Shown here piece by piece: positions 23,742 through 35,100 of a stretch of DNA of 64,000 nt. The notes under the pieces are model-generated. The model did not search any database, was not told the origin of the DNA, and saw only the letters and a list, made by a program, of their open reading frames with translations. Position 1 is the stretch's first letter. Each line of letters starts with the position of its first letter. Both the position numbers and the translations under genes were made by a program. Source of the DNA: Achaetomiella virescens (taxonomy: Eukaryota > Ascomycota > Sordariomycetes > Sordariales > Chaetomiaceae). The stretch covers positions 240,464 to 304,463 of the forward strand of contig JARNGD010000020.1 of assembly GCA_031001845.1 (NCBI GenBank). The letters are read 5' to 3'.

Positions 23742-24737
23742 TCAAGGAAGGCACTGGCTATTACCACTGGTTCTGCGCCTTGCACGTGCCCTGCGCGCAC
23801 GTTGTCGGCCCCGTGTATCCCTGACACACCACTGCCCGTAGAGCGGGACGGTGCCGCCGTTTCCGCCGCCGGACTGGCTGGTCTGGGCGGGCGCGGAGGA
23901 GCTCGTGGAGCTAGGAGTCGGGTTGCCGCCGCCACCGTTGTTGCCGCCGGAGCAGGTGATGGGGCGGGGCCCGGGGATGGGGTAGGCTCTGCCGCCGTTG
24001 TTGGGCTGGCCGGAGGAGTCATAGATGCTGAGCACGATGCCCGGGTCGTTGGCCGGGTAGGCGCCGGGGAAGGAGACGGTGCTGCCGGCGCCCGTGTTGG
24101 TGCCGGAGCCAGTGACCTCGATCTGGGCGCACTCCATGTAGAACTGGGCGCCGCCGGGGGACGAGGCCGAGTGCAGGGCAAGCAGCTCGACGCGCATAAG
24201 GTACTGGCCGGGCGCCACGCTCGACGGCATGTCGAAGTAGTGCAGCGTTGTTGGAGATCATCTCGTCGACCGCCCACACGCCGTTGTTGAGACCGCGCTC
24301 GGCAATCTTGAACCACTTGAGCCCGGAGGTGCCGGTGGTGGCGGCCGAGTCGACCTTGGCGAGGTAGACCTGGATGGGGCCTGAGAGAAGAGGTTAACTC
24401 ACACGGCTTCCTTGTCTTGAAGGTGAGTGACATATACCCTTGTGGGACTTGGCGATCGGGTTGTCCGGGTCGTTGGGCCCGGAGCCGCCGCCAATCTCAT
24501 GCTGCCACCACGCGCCGACCTTCGCGCCTGCCGGCACCTTGATGACGGTGCTATTGAGCTGGAGGTTTGTGTTGCACGCAAAGTCGGCGTGGTTGACGTC
24601 CTGGATGGGGGAGTTTGCTGTAAGGTGCGCGGATGCCCTTGAGCTGGCCTGGTCCACGCCGTTGACCGAGACCTCTGGAAGATGGCGTGGCCGCTGACGG
24701 CAGTCGCCAGGGCGACGAGGGTGAAGGGCTTCACCAT
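23742..24737 (-). CDS. AA9 lytic polysaccharide monooxygenase with C-terminal CBM1
   Basis: Secreted copper enzyme that oxidatively cleaves cellulose. The signal peptide MVKPFTLVALATAVSG is followed by HAIFQ, so the mature N-terminus is the histidine of the copper brace. The second copper histidine is in the SHKGP motif, split by a 57 bp intron (24381-24437), and the axial tyrosine is in GAQFYMECAQIEVTG. Other AA9 hallmarks are VPAGAKVGAWWQHEIGG and MPSSVAPGQYLMRVELLALH. A Gly/Ser/Thr linker leads to a fungal cellulose-binding CBM1 (YGQ, then GYTGPTTCAQGTCKAQNQ, ending SQCLP). About 310 aa. Frames break repeatedly: near 24675, 24650 and 24615 in the N-terminus, near 24245 (two G missing), and twice within the CBM1; each repair restores the family consensus. 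Probably induced on cellulose, though no CLR or XYR1 site was verified. Confidence 0.9.
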
Positions 24738-24859
24738 GGTGTGTGTGTTCCGTTCTTTCAGGGATAGGTAGAGAACAGCGGAAGGGGGTTTTGAGGTGTA
24801 GGACCGGGTATCAAACTTTCCAAAAGTAGCTACAGAATAAGAACAACAAGAGAATATCA

Positions 24860-25276
24860 TCATCTGGCCGAACCCAACGCCTTATTATACCCTTCCAGTT
24901 GCCGTTCCGAGTCCTCTCCCAGGCCTCTATCGCCGGCAATCGCCGTGGAGCCGTCGCCCCCTCTCCCGGAAGTTTCAAACTCCTCAAATAGGAAGCGGAA
25001 GCTGCTCTTCGTCGAAGCAAGCTGGATTGTCTTGGCACCTCCACGCGAACCAGACAAAACCGCCCACTCCGTGCCATCCTGCGGGACATTGGAGCCACAT
25101 CCGGGTGATGAGCCCCCTGTCTCCCCCGGATCTTCTTTGATGAAAGGGGCGCGAAAACCCGGTTTTGCATCGTCTGCGCCGGCACTGGTCCAATCTCGCT
25201 GTCCACCCTCCTGAGACAACGGGATCATCGGTCCGAACTCCGAGCGCCGGTACTGTGGTTCCGACGGTTGACGCAC
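24860..25276 (-). CDS. Unrecognised 139-codon ORF upstream of the LPMO gene
   Basis: Uninterrupted minus-strand ORF beginning MRQPSEPQYRRSEFGPMI and ending EGYNKALGSAR. No family recognised, no signal peptide, no membrane segment; composition is Gly/Ser/acidic. A TATAAATA element at 25357-25364 lies about 80 bases before its ATG, which would suit a real transcript. It sits inside the likely LPMO promoter, so it may equally be noncoding leader sequence. Weak call. Confidence 0.2.
   Translation of the reverse strand: MRQPSEPQYRRSEFGPMIPLSQEGGQRDWTSAGADDAKPGFRAPFIKEDPGETGGSSPGCGSNVPQDGTEWAVLSGSRGGAKTIQLASTKSSFRFLFEEFETSGRGGDGSTAIAGDRGLGEDSERQLEGYNKALGSAR
24883..24889 (-). promoter_or_regulatory. 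TATA-like element of the LPMO gene
   Basis: On the minus strand TATAATA lies about 146 bases before the LPMO ATG at 24737, a usual distance for inducible fungal cellulase-type genes with a short leader. Position is the only support. Confidence 0.3.
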
Positions 25277-26489
25277 TGAAAGATCCGTTGCTTAGTCTCC
25301 TTCTTGGAAATGCAAGCCTTCTCGAGTCTTTCAGTTCTCAGCTAGGCCAGACGGAATATTTATAGCCTGGTGCCGCAATGTCCTCGTGATGGCTGGCTCG
25401 TCTTCGCTGCAACGCTCTTGCTTACTTCCTACTCCTCTCGTCTTCTTCCATGCCGGGCGCTAGGGAACTCGTCCGCTGGCTTGTTTTTGATGTCGCAGCG
25501 ATGTTACTCCAGAGCCTGAAAAGCTGTCAGCCAGGCGGATCTTGACCGCATGAGTGCACTCACTGAGCATAACCAGGCTGCCGCCCTCGCTCCTGGCAAC
25601 GGGCCCTTTTGTGATTTCCTCCATCTGGCAGCAACCACCTCAACCGCGCTCTGCCCTTCGCCTGCACATTGAACTACCGTCGTCGGCAACCATCCCCTCC
25701 ATTCCAGCCACGCTCTCTGTGCTCAATGAGATCCGCCGAACCATCACTCCGGTTCATGTCCGCTTCCCGCATGTTGATGGTCAACGCAATGTTATTAAGA
25801 CTGTTTATGGTGAGTGCCCGCTTGTATCCGCTCGGGCCAGTAGTACAGGACGAACGTATACACATAAAACGAAATGAAAGCCAAAACAAATCGCAAAGTC
25901 TTTGGACCAGGCTTTGAACACCGTCCCCACCGGGGAACGACTCCTACTCAAACCGATCCAGCCGAACCAGCTTTCTTCTCTTCCAGCAATGATTGGGGGC
26001 CCAGTTGACGCCGCCCGAAGATGCCAAACCTGTCCAGTCCGTCCATCCATCATCATTACACGCGCCTTCGCCCCGTCATACATGGCACAACCACGCACCC
26101 TTCCACATTAACCCACTCTAGTGAGCGCCATCTCTTCTCTCTTTCTCTGTGGGTGGGCTCGCCCGTATGTGTGTCGTCATGAGAAGCTCCGAGCCCCGCT
26201 GGAAATGACTCCCCCTCCCCCGTGTCTAATCCGTAAATGAATACCAAGATGCCCTTAGTATGGTACCGAGGAAAATCGTGTGCCCAACCCCTTCCCAAAG
26301 ACGACGCGCGGAAAGAACCCGCGGCCGGGTACTGTACAAACGCTCCCATTACTATTCCAAGCTTTGTTGCCTTTGTTACTGTTTGTCGTGCGAGCGCCCG
26401 TTGGCGCGGCTCCATGGTTCGGGCAAGTGCTCCATGATCGAGACGGTCAGTCCCGTCAGGCCACCGGGGCACGCTTCGCCATGAGCGAC

Positions 26490-27641
26490 CTAAGCTCTCC
26501 GAGACCGGGTCGAAGTGCCGTTGGTCTTGATACCCGAGGCCTTGGCGTCGCCGTTGGAGCCGTTCGCGGCCTGGCCGTGGATCGGGTCGGGCAAGGGGGC
26601 CTGGCTCATGCGGCGCACAGCCTTGCGCCCGCTGGGCCGCTTGCCATCCTTCTTGTACGTGGCGAAGTAGAACGAGATGAAGAGGAAGAGGTACGAGCTC
26701 AGGATCGCTATGCCCGAGAACGCGGCAAACTCCTCACCGGCACACTTGCCGGCGTTGGGCATCCACGGCCAGTAGGTCGAGGTGAAGTAGGTGTACGAGG
26801 CGAAGTAGACGAAGCCTGCAGAAGCATCAGCATCAGCATCAGAAACCCCAACACATAGAGTAACCGGTGCGCTTACCGAGATCGATGACGAACTGGATGA
26901 TTTGGAGACGGGTGATCCACTCCTTCCACCAGATCTTGACGCCGCGCGCGCTCTGGAAGTAGTACCAGTACATGACCACGTGGACCATAAGGTTCAGCGA
27001 GATGACAACCCACGACACCGAGGTCGAGCCTATCAGCTGGGTGTAGCAGAGGAGAGCCGTCGCGCCGTGGTGGTAGCAGTGGAGGAAGGTCAGCGGCTTC
27101 TTCTTGAGGAAGAGGAAGCACGTGTCCAGAAGCTCGAGGTACTTGGTCAGGTAGTTCAACTAGGCAGTTTCTGTTAGCGCTGGCCCGTCTTCCAAAGGCC
27201 GCCCCAGCAGGCTACTTACGTAGTAGAGAACGACCATGGGCTGGGTCCAGCCGCCCTCGGCGTGGCAGATGGCGTGGAAGATGCCATGGCGGGCAACAGT
27301 GGGAAACACCTGTTCAATGAAGAGAGCGAGCAGGATGGCGCTGATGGCCGTGAGGTAGAAGTTGTGGATCAGAAACAGCGTGCGCAGTTTGAAGGGCTCG
27401 CGGTTGCGCATCAGCTCCCTGCCGCCGAAAATGACCGTGTAGTAGATGACAATGAAGATGCTCGTCTCCTTGAGCGTCGACATGGGCGTCACACGGGCTG
27501 AAACCTGAACTCCTCGGCTGGGTATCCAGCGACATATTCGAAGGCCTTGCTGAAGATGGGCCAGAGATGGATGCCAAACGGCCGGTCCAGCGTGGGGACC
27601 GGCAGCTTGTCGAAGAGCGCGACGGGGGACGCGGACGCCAT
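26490..27641 (-). CDS. Very-long-chain fatty acid elongase (ELO family, 3-ketoacyl-CoA synthase)
   Basis: Polytopic ER enzyme condensing malonyl-CoA with acyl-CoA in very-long-chain fatty acid synthesis. Three exons: 27220-27641, 26877-27159, 26490-26815, with GT..AG introns of 60 and 61 bp; about 340 aa, normal for the family. Start MASASPVALFDKLPVPTLDR. Membrane segments include FIVIYYTVIFGG and VVISLNLMVHVVMYWYYFQ. The catalytic histidine box is FLHCYHHGATALLCY, and KYLELLDTCFLFLKKKPLTF just before it is the conserved ELO motif. The tail is KDGKRP then Ser/Lys-rich, as in fungal ELO2-like proteins. One frameshift near 27494: a single missing G turns QPGVTPM into a premature stop. Closest by eye to yeast ELO2-type enzymes. 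Confidence 0.92.
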
Positions 27642-29394
27642 TGTCGAGCAAGATGACAACCGTGCGATAGTCTGTCAGCGTGCAGCGGCGTGTCAGTGTG
27701 ATGGGACTCCTGGTCGATTACGCGGTTGAGATGGACTGATATACCTAGCGATGCAAAGGACAAGACGCGCGACACGTCAAATATGAGAATTAAGGCAAGC
27801 ACCGATCAGCTGCCAACGAAGGAGAAGGACAGTCTAAGAAGCCAGAAAAAAAGAGACGAACTGAAGAGAACAGGCAATCACCCTCAGCAGCCGCGAACTC
27901 AAGAAACGTTGACTTAAGGAGACTGGCCACGGGGAAGGAGAGGTTCACGGACAGCGAGAGGGTCGCGATTCCAAAGACGGGAGTTGGACAAAAAGGACAG
28001 GGAGCCAAATATTTCAGCAGGCCCGCCCCCCAAAAAAGGAGAGGAACGACCATGCATGCCTCGATCCTTGAACCTCATTTCCTGGGTCCTGCATGTGAAT
28101 TTTCTTTGCCAGCCAATCAGATCAACGCTGACCCATCGCCCAAACCCGTCAGATCTGCCCATACAGGAAATCCTGGGCCTCGGGTCTGCTTTTTGTCAGG
28201 CGTCAGGCCCAGTAACTCGGAGGAACTCTGTGCAGATAGGACATCGAGAAAAGTCCAATGCCGATGCACCGGTCGCTTGTACAGACCTGCACACACCCTT
28301 CATTACACGGCACAATCATATATCATGATTGCTGCAAGAGGGAAAGGCAGTCGGCTTGCCCGACCTGGCTCCTTGTTGTGGGCAACGCAGCAGGTACCCA
28401 CTCGGCATGTTCAGATGTTCGGATGGACCAGGAGATCGGGGAACGAAGGGTGTTCGTCGTGGTGACTGATGATGAGGTCTGTGAATATCCGTTCCACCCG
28501 CCAACAGCACACCATTGGCCAATTTGTCCTCGCAGAGGCAAATACGGCAGCTGCCGAATATCTCAACGCCGCGGGTTTCGGAGGGCCGGGTGCCGAGCTC
28601 GCCCACAGGCCGGGCTCCGCGGCCCCGAAGGAGAGCCCCGTCTCGACTGTTTCTCGACAATGGTGCACCGGGTGCCTTCAAAACAATCACTTGCTCATGA
28701 GCTTGAGTCGTCTTCGTACATTGACTATGCACGTAACAAGCAGGTGCTTTGTTCCAGTGATGATGCCATCCCCATGAAAGACATCGACTGTGCACGTCCA
28801 GTTGCAGCGCCGGGCAGCGCCGGTTTCTCATTCGCCGTCAAGAGAAGCAGGAACAATCCATTAGGGTATACAGAAATCCTTGGGGTTGCAGAGGGCGGAC
28901 AGGTTAAAGCATTCAATGCAATTGCTGATATAGGTATCTCCAGCTCTGCTCAAACTGCTTGCAATTATTGGTAGTGAGATGAACAATCACTGTCGTCAGA
29001 GCCGAGACACAAAAAGGCCAAGCCACATGCTCTCGGCTGGGGCCACAAGACCAGCCCACAGCTGGCGGAAAGCTTTTGCCTCAATACCTCGAATATCATT
29101 GGCGGGGCGCTCGCGCCAGCACAGAAAAGTCAGCCGCTAGGCAACTAAGCGAGCGGCCAGGCTCGCATAGCCGAAAGATCGTTCGATGCCAATATCCATC
29201 ACTTCCAGGATCAACACCAAATGCACACTGGCCTTGCCCTGCACCCGAATCAATTGACCAAAGCAAGCTTCTCCCGGGCCTGCCCATCGTTGTCGAGCTC
29301 CCCCGCCCGCCAATTGCCGCCTCACGACTCCTCCCGGCTCGGGACCCCTTTTATTTTATTTTATTTTTCGCAGCGCAAAGAACAGAGAAAAAAA
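27642..29394. other. Divergent intergenic region between elongase and COX6
   Basis: Bidirectional promoter space of about 1.75 kb. A 238-codon plus ORF (28258-28974) and a 171-codon minus ORF (28316-28831) overlap each other and show no domain. I see no other structure. Confidence 0.45.
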
Positions 29395-30186
29395 ATGTCG
29401 GCTTCCCTGCTCCGCATTGCCGCTCGCGGCCCCTCCAGCTTCATCCGCGCCAACATCGTCGCTGCCCGGCCGCAGCCGATGGTCGCCCGCGTCGCCATCG
29501 CCGCCCCCAACTTCAGCACAACGACCCGCATGCGCGGCGAGCACCAGGAGGAGACCTTCGAGGAGTTTTCCGCCCGGTGAGTTGACGGTACCGGCCGCTG
29601 TTTGTTGCTGTATGGGGAGGAAACAGAGCTTTCCCGAGCTCCGCTGCTAGCTTCGCTCTCATGACGTGACCTGTCTTGGTCCACCCACCCCGACGCAACA
29701 CGCAAGCTACGCTATCTCGATTGACCCAATTGCTGATTACCGAGCCCCGGACAGGTACGAGAAGGAGTTTGACAATGTCCAGGATGTTTTCGAGCTCCAG
29801 GTATGTTCTGCCAAACCTTATCCGAACGTCGCATCTTCCGTCGCCGGCTCCCCTGACCTGATATCCTAACCACCGCAGCGCAACCTGAACAACGCCTTCG
29901 CCTACGATCTCGTCCCCTCCCCTCCGTCCTCTCTGCCGCTCTCAGGGCTGCCCGGAGGGTGAACGACTTCCCGACCGCCGTCCGCATCTTTGAGGGTACG
30001 ACCCATGCGGGAATATCCGTTTCCGAGGCGGAACAGAACAGAGCGCTGACAACGTCAAAAACAGGCATCAAGGCCAAGGTCGAGAACAAGAACCAGTACC
30101 AGCAGTACCTCGACGAGCTGAAGCCCCTGCGCGAGGAGCTTGGCGTTGTCCTCAAGGAGGATCTGTACCCGGAGGAGGCCAACTAA
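29395..30186 (+). CDS. cox6: Cytochrome c oxidase subunit 6 (COX6 / mammalian COX5A family), mitochondrial
   Basis: Nuclear-encoded matrix-side subunit of respiratory complex IV. Four exons: 29395-29576, 29755-29800, 29879-29995, 30065-30186, all with GT..AG introns; about 155 aa, typical. The N-terminus is an amphipathic import sequence rich in Arg, Ser and Ala (MSASLLRIAARGPSSFIRAN). The mature part has the family signature EETFEEFSARYEKEFDN, then VQDVFELQRNLNNAFAYDLV, and ends LREELGVVLKEDLYPEEAN. In exon 3 one C is missing in the C run at 29921-29924; restoring it gives PSVLSAALRAARRVNDFPTA, otherwise the exon stops early. Expected constitutive expression with other OXPHOS genes. Confidence 0.95.
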
Positions 30187-31093
30187 GGAGGATTCTTGCC
30201 TAGTACTGCTTCGCCCGAGGTCCCGCCTCCGAAACAACCATGGATACCAAAGGAATAAAACCAAATCTGTATATGTGCTACTAGACTTCTTTCTCTGCAA
30301 CGCAAGGAAAGGTATCGGGGGCCTTCATGTGGACTGGAGCAAGTGAGGTGATAGAGCCGGGGTGTGCTGGGGACGCTTGGATGTATGAAGTTGAGTTGCG
30401 AAGAGATGTCCCATTCATTTTCTTCATTGCCGTGGCAGTTCTTTCCTGATGTTTCCTCGTTGTGGCTGTGAAATCACCAAACCGAATATCACGCCACCAC
30501 AAAAACGCAATGTCCCGGATGTTCTCCTGCCTTACTAAGGGCTTCACTCTGTCCTGGGAGCTGTAACTCGCTGTAACTCGCTGCCCCATCACCTCAGCTG
30601 TGTCAGGCGAGTCTCGGCCGCAGCGGCCAAGTGGCTGGGTTCGGTCCTTCGACTCTACATGCCTTACACATATATGGTGTGGAAGTGTATGCTTGATATG
30701 CTCCTTCGGACATACCTCATCCGGCACGAACTTCTGCCTCCTTCGTACAATGCAAACCCACCACCGTCCTCATGTGAAACGCTCACATTACGATACACCT
30801 CACGGCATGCATCTTCATCCAGGACACTCGTGTCTTGTTGTATTCTCGGGCAAAAAGCGTGAGGGGAACCCCCCCCCCCCCTTTTTTTTTTTCATGCATT
30901 GACAAGAGTCCAACGGCCTATTGTTCATTTCTAGCTATGATATCAAAACCCTCTCTCGCCATGTGCTGTCCAGTCGATACAATGCAAATGAGCACACGAA
31001 GGATGAACTGCCCTGTATTTCTCTCGCTGCGCCTTCTCAACTGACTAGACTGCGAGTGAAGAAGCCGTATCGACGAGGTTATCTCGTCGCTGA
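30187..31093. other. Intergenic, tail-to-tail between COX6 and the 31 kb minus-strand gene
   Basis: Convergent 3' flanks. No supported gene. A 13-base C run directly followed by an 11-base T run lies at 30869-30892. Confidence 0.5.
30869..30892 (+). repeat. Homopolymer junction, 13 C then 11 T
   Basis: Adjacent C13 and T11 runs read directly. Lengths are likely to be sequencing-sensitive. Confidence 0.9.
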
Positions 31094-32170
31094 CTACTGA
31101 GAACGTCGCTCCATCTCCTCCGAGTCACGCTGACTACTCTCCCGTTTCCGCTTCGCCGGCCTCGGCTTCGCATTGTCCCAATCATCCTGCGTCATCGGCT
31201 GGTCCACGTTCAAGGTCGGTAGCCGCCTCCCCATTTGCGTCCGGGACCGTTTGGAAGGCGACTGGCTGAGCTGCAGCACGTGTTCAGGCCGGAGACGTCT
31301 TCCCCACCCCGAGGATGGTGTCCGTTCACGATCCTGGTTGTTGGTCGAAGCAGGTTATCCGTCCTGCTGTATTCGTCAGATGACTCCATGGGCAGAATGG
31401 TCTTTCTTCTCTTTCGGGCCTGCTCCTCCCGCCGCGGTCGTTTCCGTCCCCAGTCCTTTCCCTGTTGTTGAAAGGTTTTCCTGCGAGGCCATGTCTCGTC
31501 ATCCGACCCTCTCCCCTCTTTAGGCGACTGTATGAGGACGATCTTGTTCTTTAGGGGCTGCTGCTCGCGCCGTTTAGGAATCACACACTCCTCTGGTCGC
31601 AAAAAAGACCTGAGCGATGTAAAAGTTTTGTTCTTCTTCGGGTGCCCCTCGTCTGCCGGTTGGGGGGCCAAAAGCCACTGTCTTTTGCGGACGCCGAGTG
31701 TGGCACAGCATATTTCTTCCTTGGGGGCTTCTCTTCCTAGTGCCCCTCAAGCGTTGCTGACGCTGGGGATGACTGTGATCGCAGGGGGTTCTTCTCAGAA
31801 GACTTGCCACCCTTCGTTTGGCCAAGGGGTGATGGCTTTGGTTTGATCTTGAGCTTCTTGAGCCTCGTTGTTGGACTGCGGCTTGCTGTTGGGCTGGATC
31901 ACAGACTGTTCAGAGGGCTTGGTAGTGGGCCCCTCAGTCCCGTTCGGCTCCTCTTGCAGACCGGAAGGCATGGACTGAAATTTCTTCTTTGCTTGCTCAC
32001 CCTTATCCTTGTTTTGTTGAGGTCTATTCGCGCGTAACTGCTCTCCTGACTCCGATGACTGGGGTTTCGTTGAGTTCTGTTGCCTCTTCGTTGGCGAGCT
32101 CTTCTTCCCGCTCTGCTGCTCCAGAGATGCCTGGGCCCGGTGTTCACCACCGTTCGGCCCAGCCGCCGCC
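31094..32170 (-). CDS. Coding-like Lys/Arg/Gln-rich stretch just downstream of the HDA2/3 gene stop; possible alternative C-terminus
   Basis: Same strand as, and starting about 30 bases beyond, the stop of the chromodomain/HDA2-3 protein. Read across frames it gives continuous charged, disordered protein: AQASLEQQSGKKSSPTKRQQ, then LRANRPQQNKDKGEQAKKKF, then GRKRPRREEQARKRRKTILP, then PTLNVDQPMTQDDWDNAKPR, stopping at 31094 after REEMER-like basic residues. There is no in-frame ATG near its beginning, which argues against an independent gene and for a C-terminal extension reached by splicing (a GTATGA donor near 32247 and a CTGACAG acceptor near 32172 are candidates). It could also be an independent gene whose start was lost to an indel. 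Several frame changes are needed. Confidence 0.4.
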
Positions 32171-32199
32171 GCATCGCTGTTGCTGTCAGTTTGGGAGTT

Positions 32200-35100
32200 C
32201 TAGTCCCGAAGATGTCCCCAGCGGCCGCCATTTCCCACATTCGGAAGGAAGGTCATACCCGGCACCGGTGTGCCGCCAGCCCCGCTGCCCAAGCCATCCG
32301 AGCTCATCAGCGGTGCCGGGCTGGTGCCCCTGCTACCAGCACCTCCCATTCCACGACCCGGCCGAGGGCTCATGACGCCAGTCCGCGGGCTACGCGGGAC
32401 GCTACCCTGACGCGTCTCGCGGCGGCCGTTCTTGAGGATCTTCAGCTCCTCCTTCGCACGGTCCAACTCGCGCTCACGGTTCTCTAGCAGCGCTTGGAGC
32501 TCGTCGATCTGCCTGCCGACCTCGGATATCTCGTTCTGAGCATGAATCTGATGGATCCTGAGCAGGTTCTCGCTGGCACGCCTCTCCAGGTCTGCGACCT
32601 TTTGACGAGCTCCTGATGCTCTTGGTTGAGACTTGTGTGGGCGTTGGATGCCCTCTGGTAGGCATCACGGGCGTAATCCGCTTCGTCCTGAAGGTGCTGA
32701 AGCTTCTTCTCGAGCTTCTCGACCTTGGCAAGAGCCTCGTGGCAGGCCTTCTCGGCCTGGGCGAGCTTGGCGATTTCGGGGAGGTGGAGTTCGCCAGGGC
32801 ATCGTTGGCCTCTGCCAGTTTGGACTCGAGAAGCTTGTTCTTCTCCTTCAGCGCTTCATTGTCGGCCTTCTGGGCCTCTAGGCGCTCTATGGCTGCATTC
32901 GCCTCCATCACCGCGGCCTGGCATTCCTTCTCGAAGGTTCCCCGATCCCCGATAGCCTCCATGTATTTGGGCTGAAGGGTCCTCACAGTCTTCTCCCAAG
33001 AACGAAGTTGCGACTCAAGGCTCGCCATATGGTCGCGCATCCTTGTTTCATACTCGGCCTGCTTCGCGATACGGCCTTCCAGCTCCGCAATCTTGCCTGC
33101 CATCTGCTCGAGTTGGTCAATGGGAACTTCAACGACCGGGGTGCCGGCCCTCGAAACGCGATGCTTGGCGAGGGTCTGCTTCAGCAAATCACTCATCTGC
33201 GCCGGGGTCGCCGTCCGAGAGGGTTGTCGCAACTCCAGAAGAAGTCTTGCCCGTTTGGAAGTTCCCTCTTCGATGACACTATCCTAAACCCATTGTTAGG
33301 AGAGACTTCTGACCAACACGAAGGAACGCAATGCTTACCAAATGGCGCTCTCGCCACCGCCTGAGACACCTGCCTGGTATGAGTCCTGAGATTCTTGGTT
33401 TTGCGAAAGCCAAACCTCGACGATCTGGAAGGCAGGGGATGAGGTTCCCAAACCAATCACCTTCTGGGTTCCTTAGGAAATCCGAAAAGATCTTGGCTAT
33501 GCTGGCGGCTCGGGGTAGTGGCCTTTGCTGTCCTTGAGATACTCGGGGTTTCGCACATGCTCTCTCGCCGCACCAGTCGCCAGATTGAGCGCATTTTTCC
33601 TCTCCAAACCGTCTAAACCGGGCTCGCTCTGCAGCTGCTGGTCGATGTGCTCCAGTGAGTATGTGGTGACCAATGAAAGGACGATAGGGGGCATTGCTTC
33701 GTAGCCTAGGTTCGCTGGTAGGTCAATTGATCTCGCGACGTGATCGAACGCGATGACAATGTCGATGCCTCCACGAATCCTAGACAGGTCCTGTCCAGCC
33801 ACAGCCAAAACGACGGATAGACCACCCAAGCTCTGTCCAGAACCGTCTTGCCCGAGGACAGTGTATGGAAACCCGGAAGCCGAGATGACCGCCTCCAGGT
33901 ATTCAAAGACGCGGCCTGGTTGAGACAGAATCAGGATACGAGTGTTGAGGTCATCCAAGCCACTGAGGAACTCGTAGACAAACGAGTACTTGCTGTTCGA
34001 GTTGGTTGCATGCTTCTTCATTTCCTCTTTGTTCAACTCGGGGATCGAGTCATCGTACGCAGGGAGGTCGCAGAGATTCAGCAGCCGCTCGAAAATGGCA
34101 TCTAGCTTTGCCACCAGCGAGGCATCAGGGCCGTCCGACAGCAGTTCTCCTGAAAAGAACTGGCCGAACTCTATCATGGTTGGCTTGTTTTCGGCGATGG
34201 TCTCGAGGTAAATCGACCGGGTGTTCGCCGCCATCGGAAGAGTTACGGTAAAATGTCTGCTGAGGATCTCGTCCACTTCTTCGTCCTCGTCCTCCATGTC
34301 AAGAGGGAAATGATCCCGCTGGACATCTGCAGAGGGTTGAGCGAGATGCTCGGCGTCGCCACCAAGGAATGGATGCTCGCCGGCTGACAGGTCGTCATCG
34401 GCACCATGTAGGTTGCCGACAGAGGTAGTCAGGTCTGCTGGGCCACCGTCTTTGGCAGTTCCTCAAATTCCATGCCATGCCTTTGTTCAGGAGGAGGCAT
34501 GCTCAGGGATCCATATCGAGGGGGTGCCCTTTTGACGACGTGTCCAACACAGAATGTTCGTGCGGCTGCACAGAAGAAGATTCCTCGAAGTGCTGGGCTA
34601 AGTTGCCCATCGCTGGAGAAATGGCCGTTGGCGAGACTAGGTCTGCCCCGGGTCTTGGTTCGGCAGGCGGATTCACCTCGGGTGATGCGCCGAACACCTC
34701 AAGGCCCAACTGGCGCATTATCTCGACCCCAGAACGCGGGGTCTCTTGTGGAGTCCCATCCATATTCCGGTTCTGCGGGGTCACCGGTTGAGGACTGTTG
34801 TTGTTCCGCGACGATGTAGATAGATGCAACCGTATCGGACTGCTGAGGAGTTCCTCAAGATTCTGGGAAGGCGGCAGCCCTGTCAACGCTCTGTGAGGGG
34901 TTTGGGGAAGGTCTTCGTCCGGAGGAGGAATCCCCGAGCTCTGCGTGCGGATGTGCCCTGTACTGACACCGGGTAGCGATACCCTTTGAGCGGCCTCACA
35001 GAGAAGACGAGACCCTGATGCGCTCAAAAATGAATGATTCGGCTCGAGACCACTTTGGCCGGTGCGCTCTTGCCCCTGATCAGTCGCAGTCAGTCCTTGA

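Larger units (their letters stand above)
24738..26489. other. Upstream region of the LPMO gene and 3' flank of the elongase gene
   Basis: Holds the LPMO promoter. A 139-codon minus-strand open frame at 24860-25276 is described separately. The rest shows no supported gene. Confidence 0.45.
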
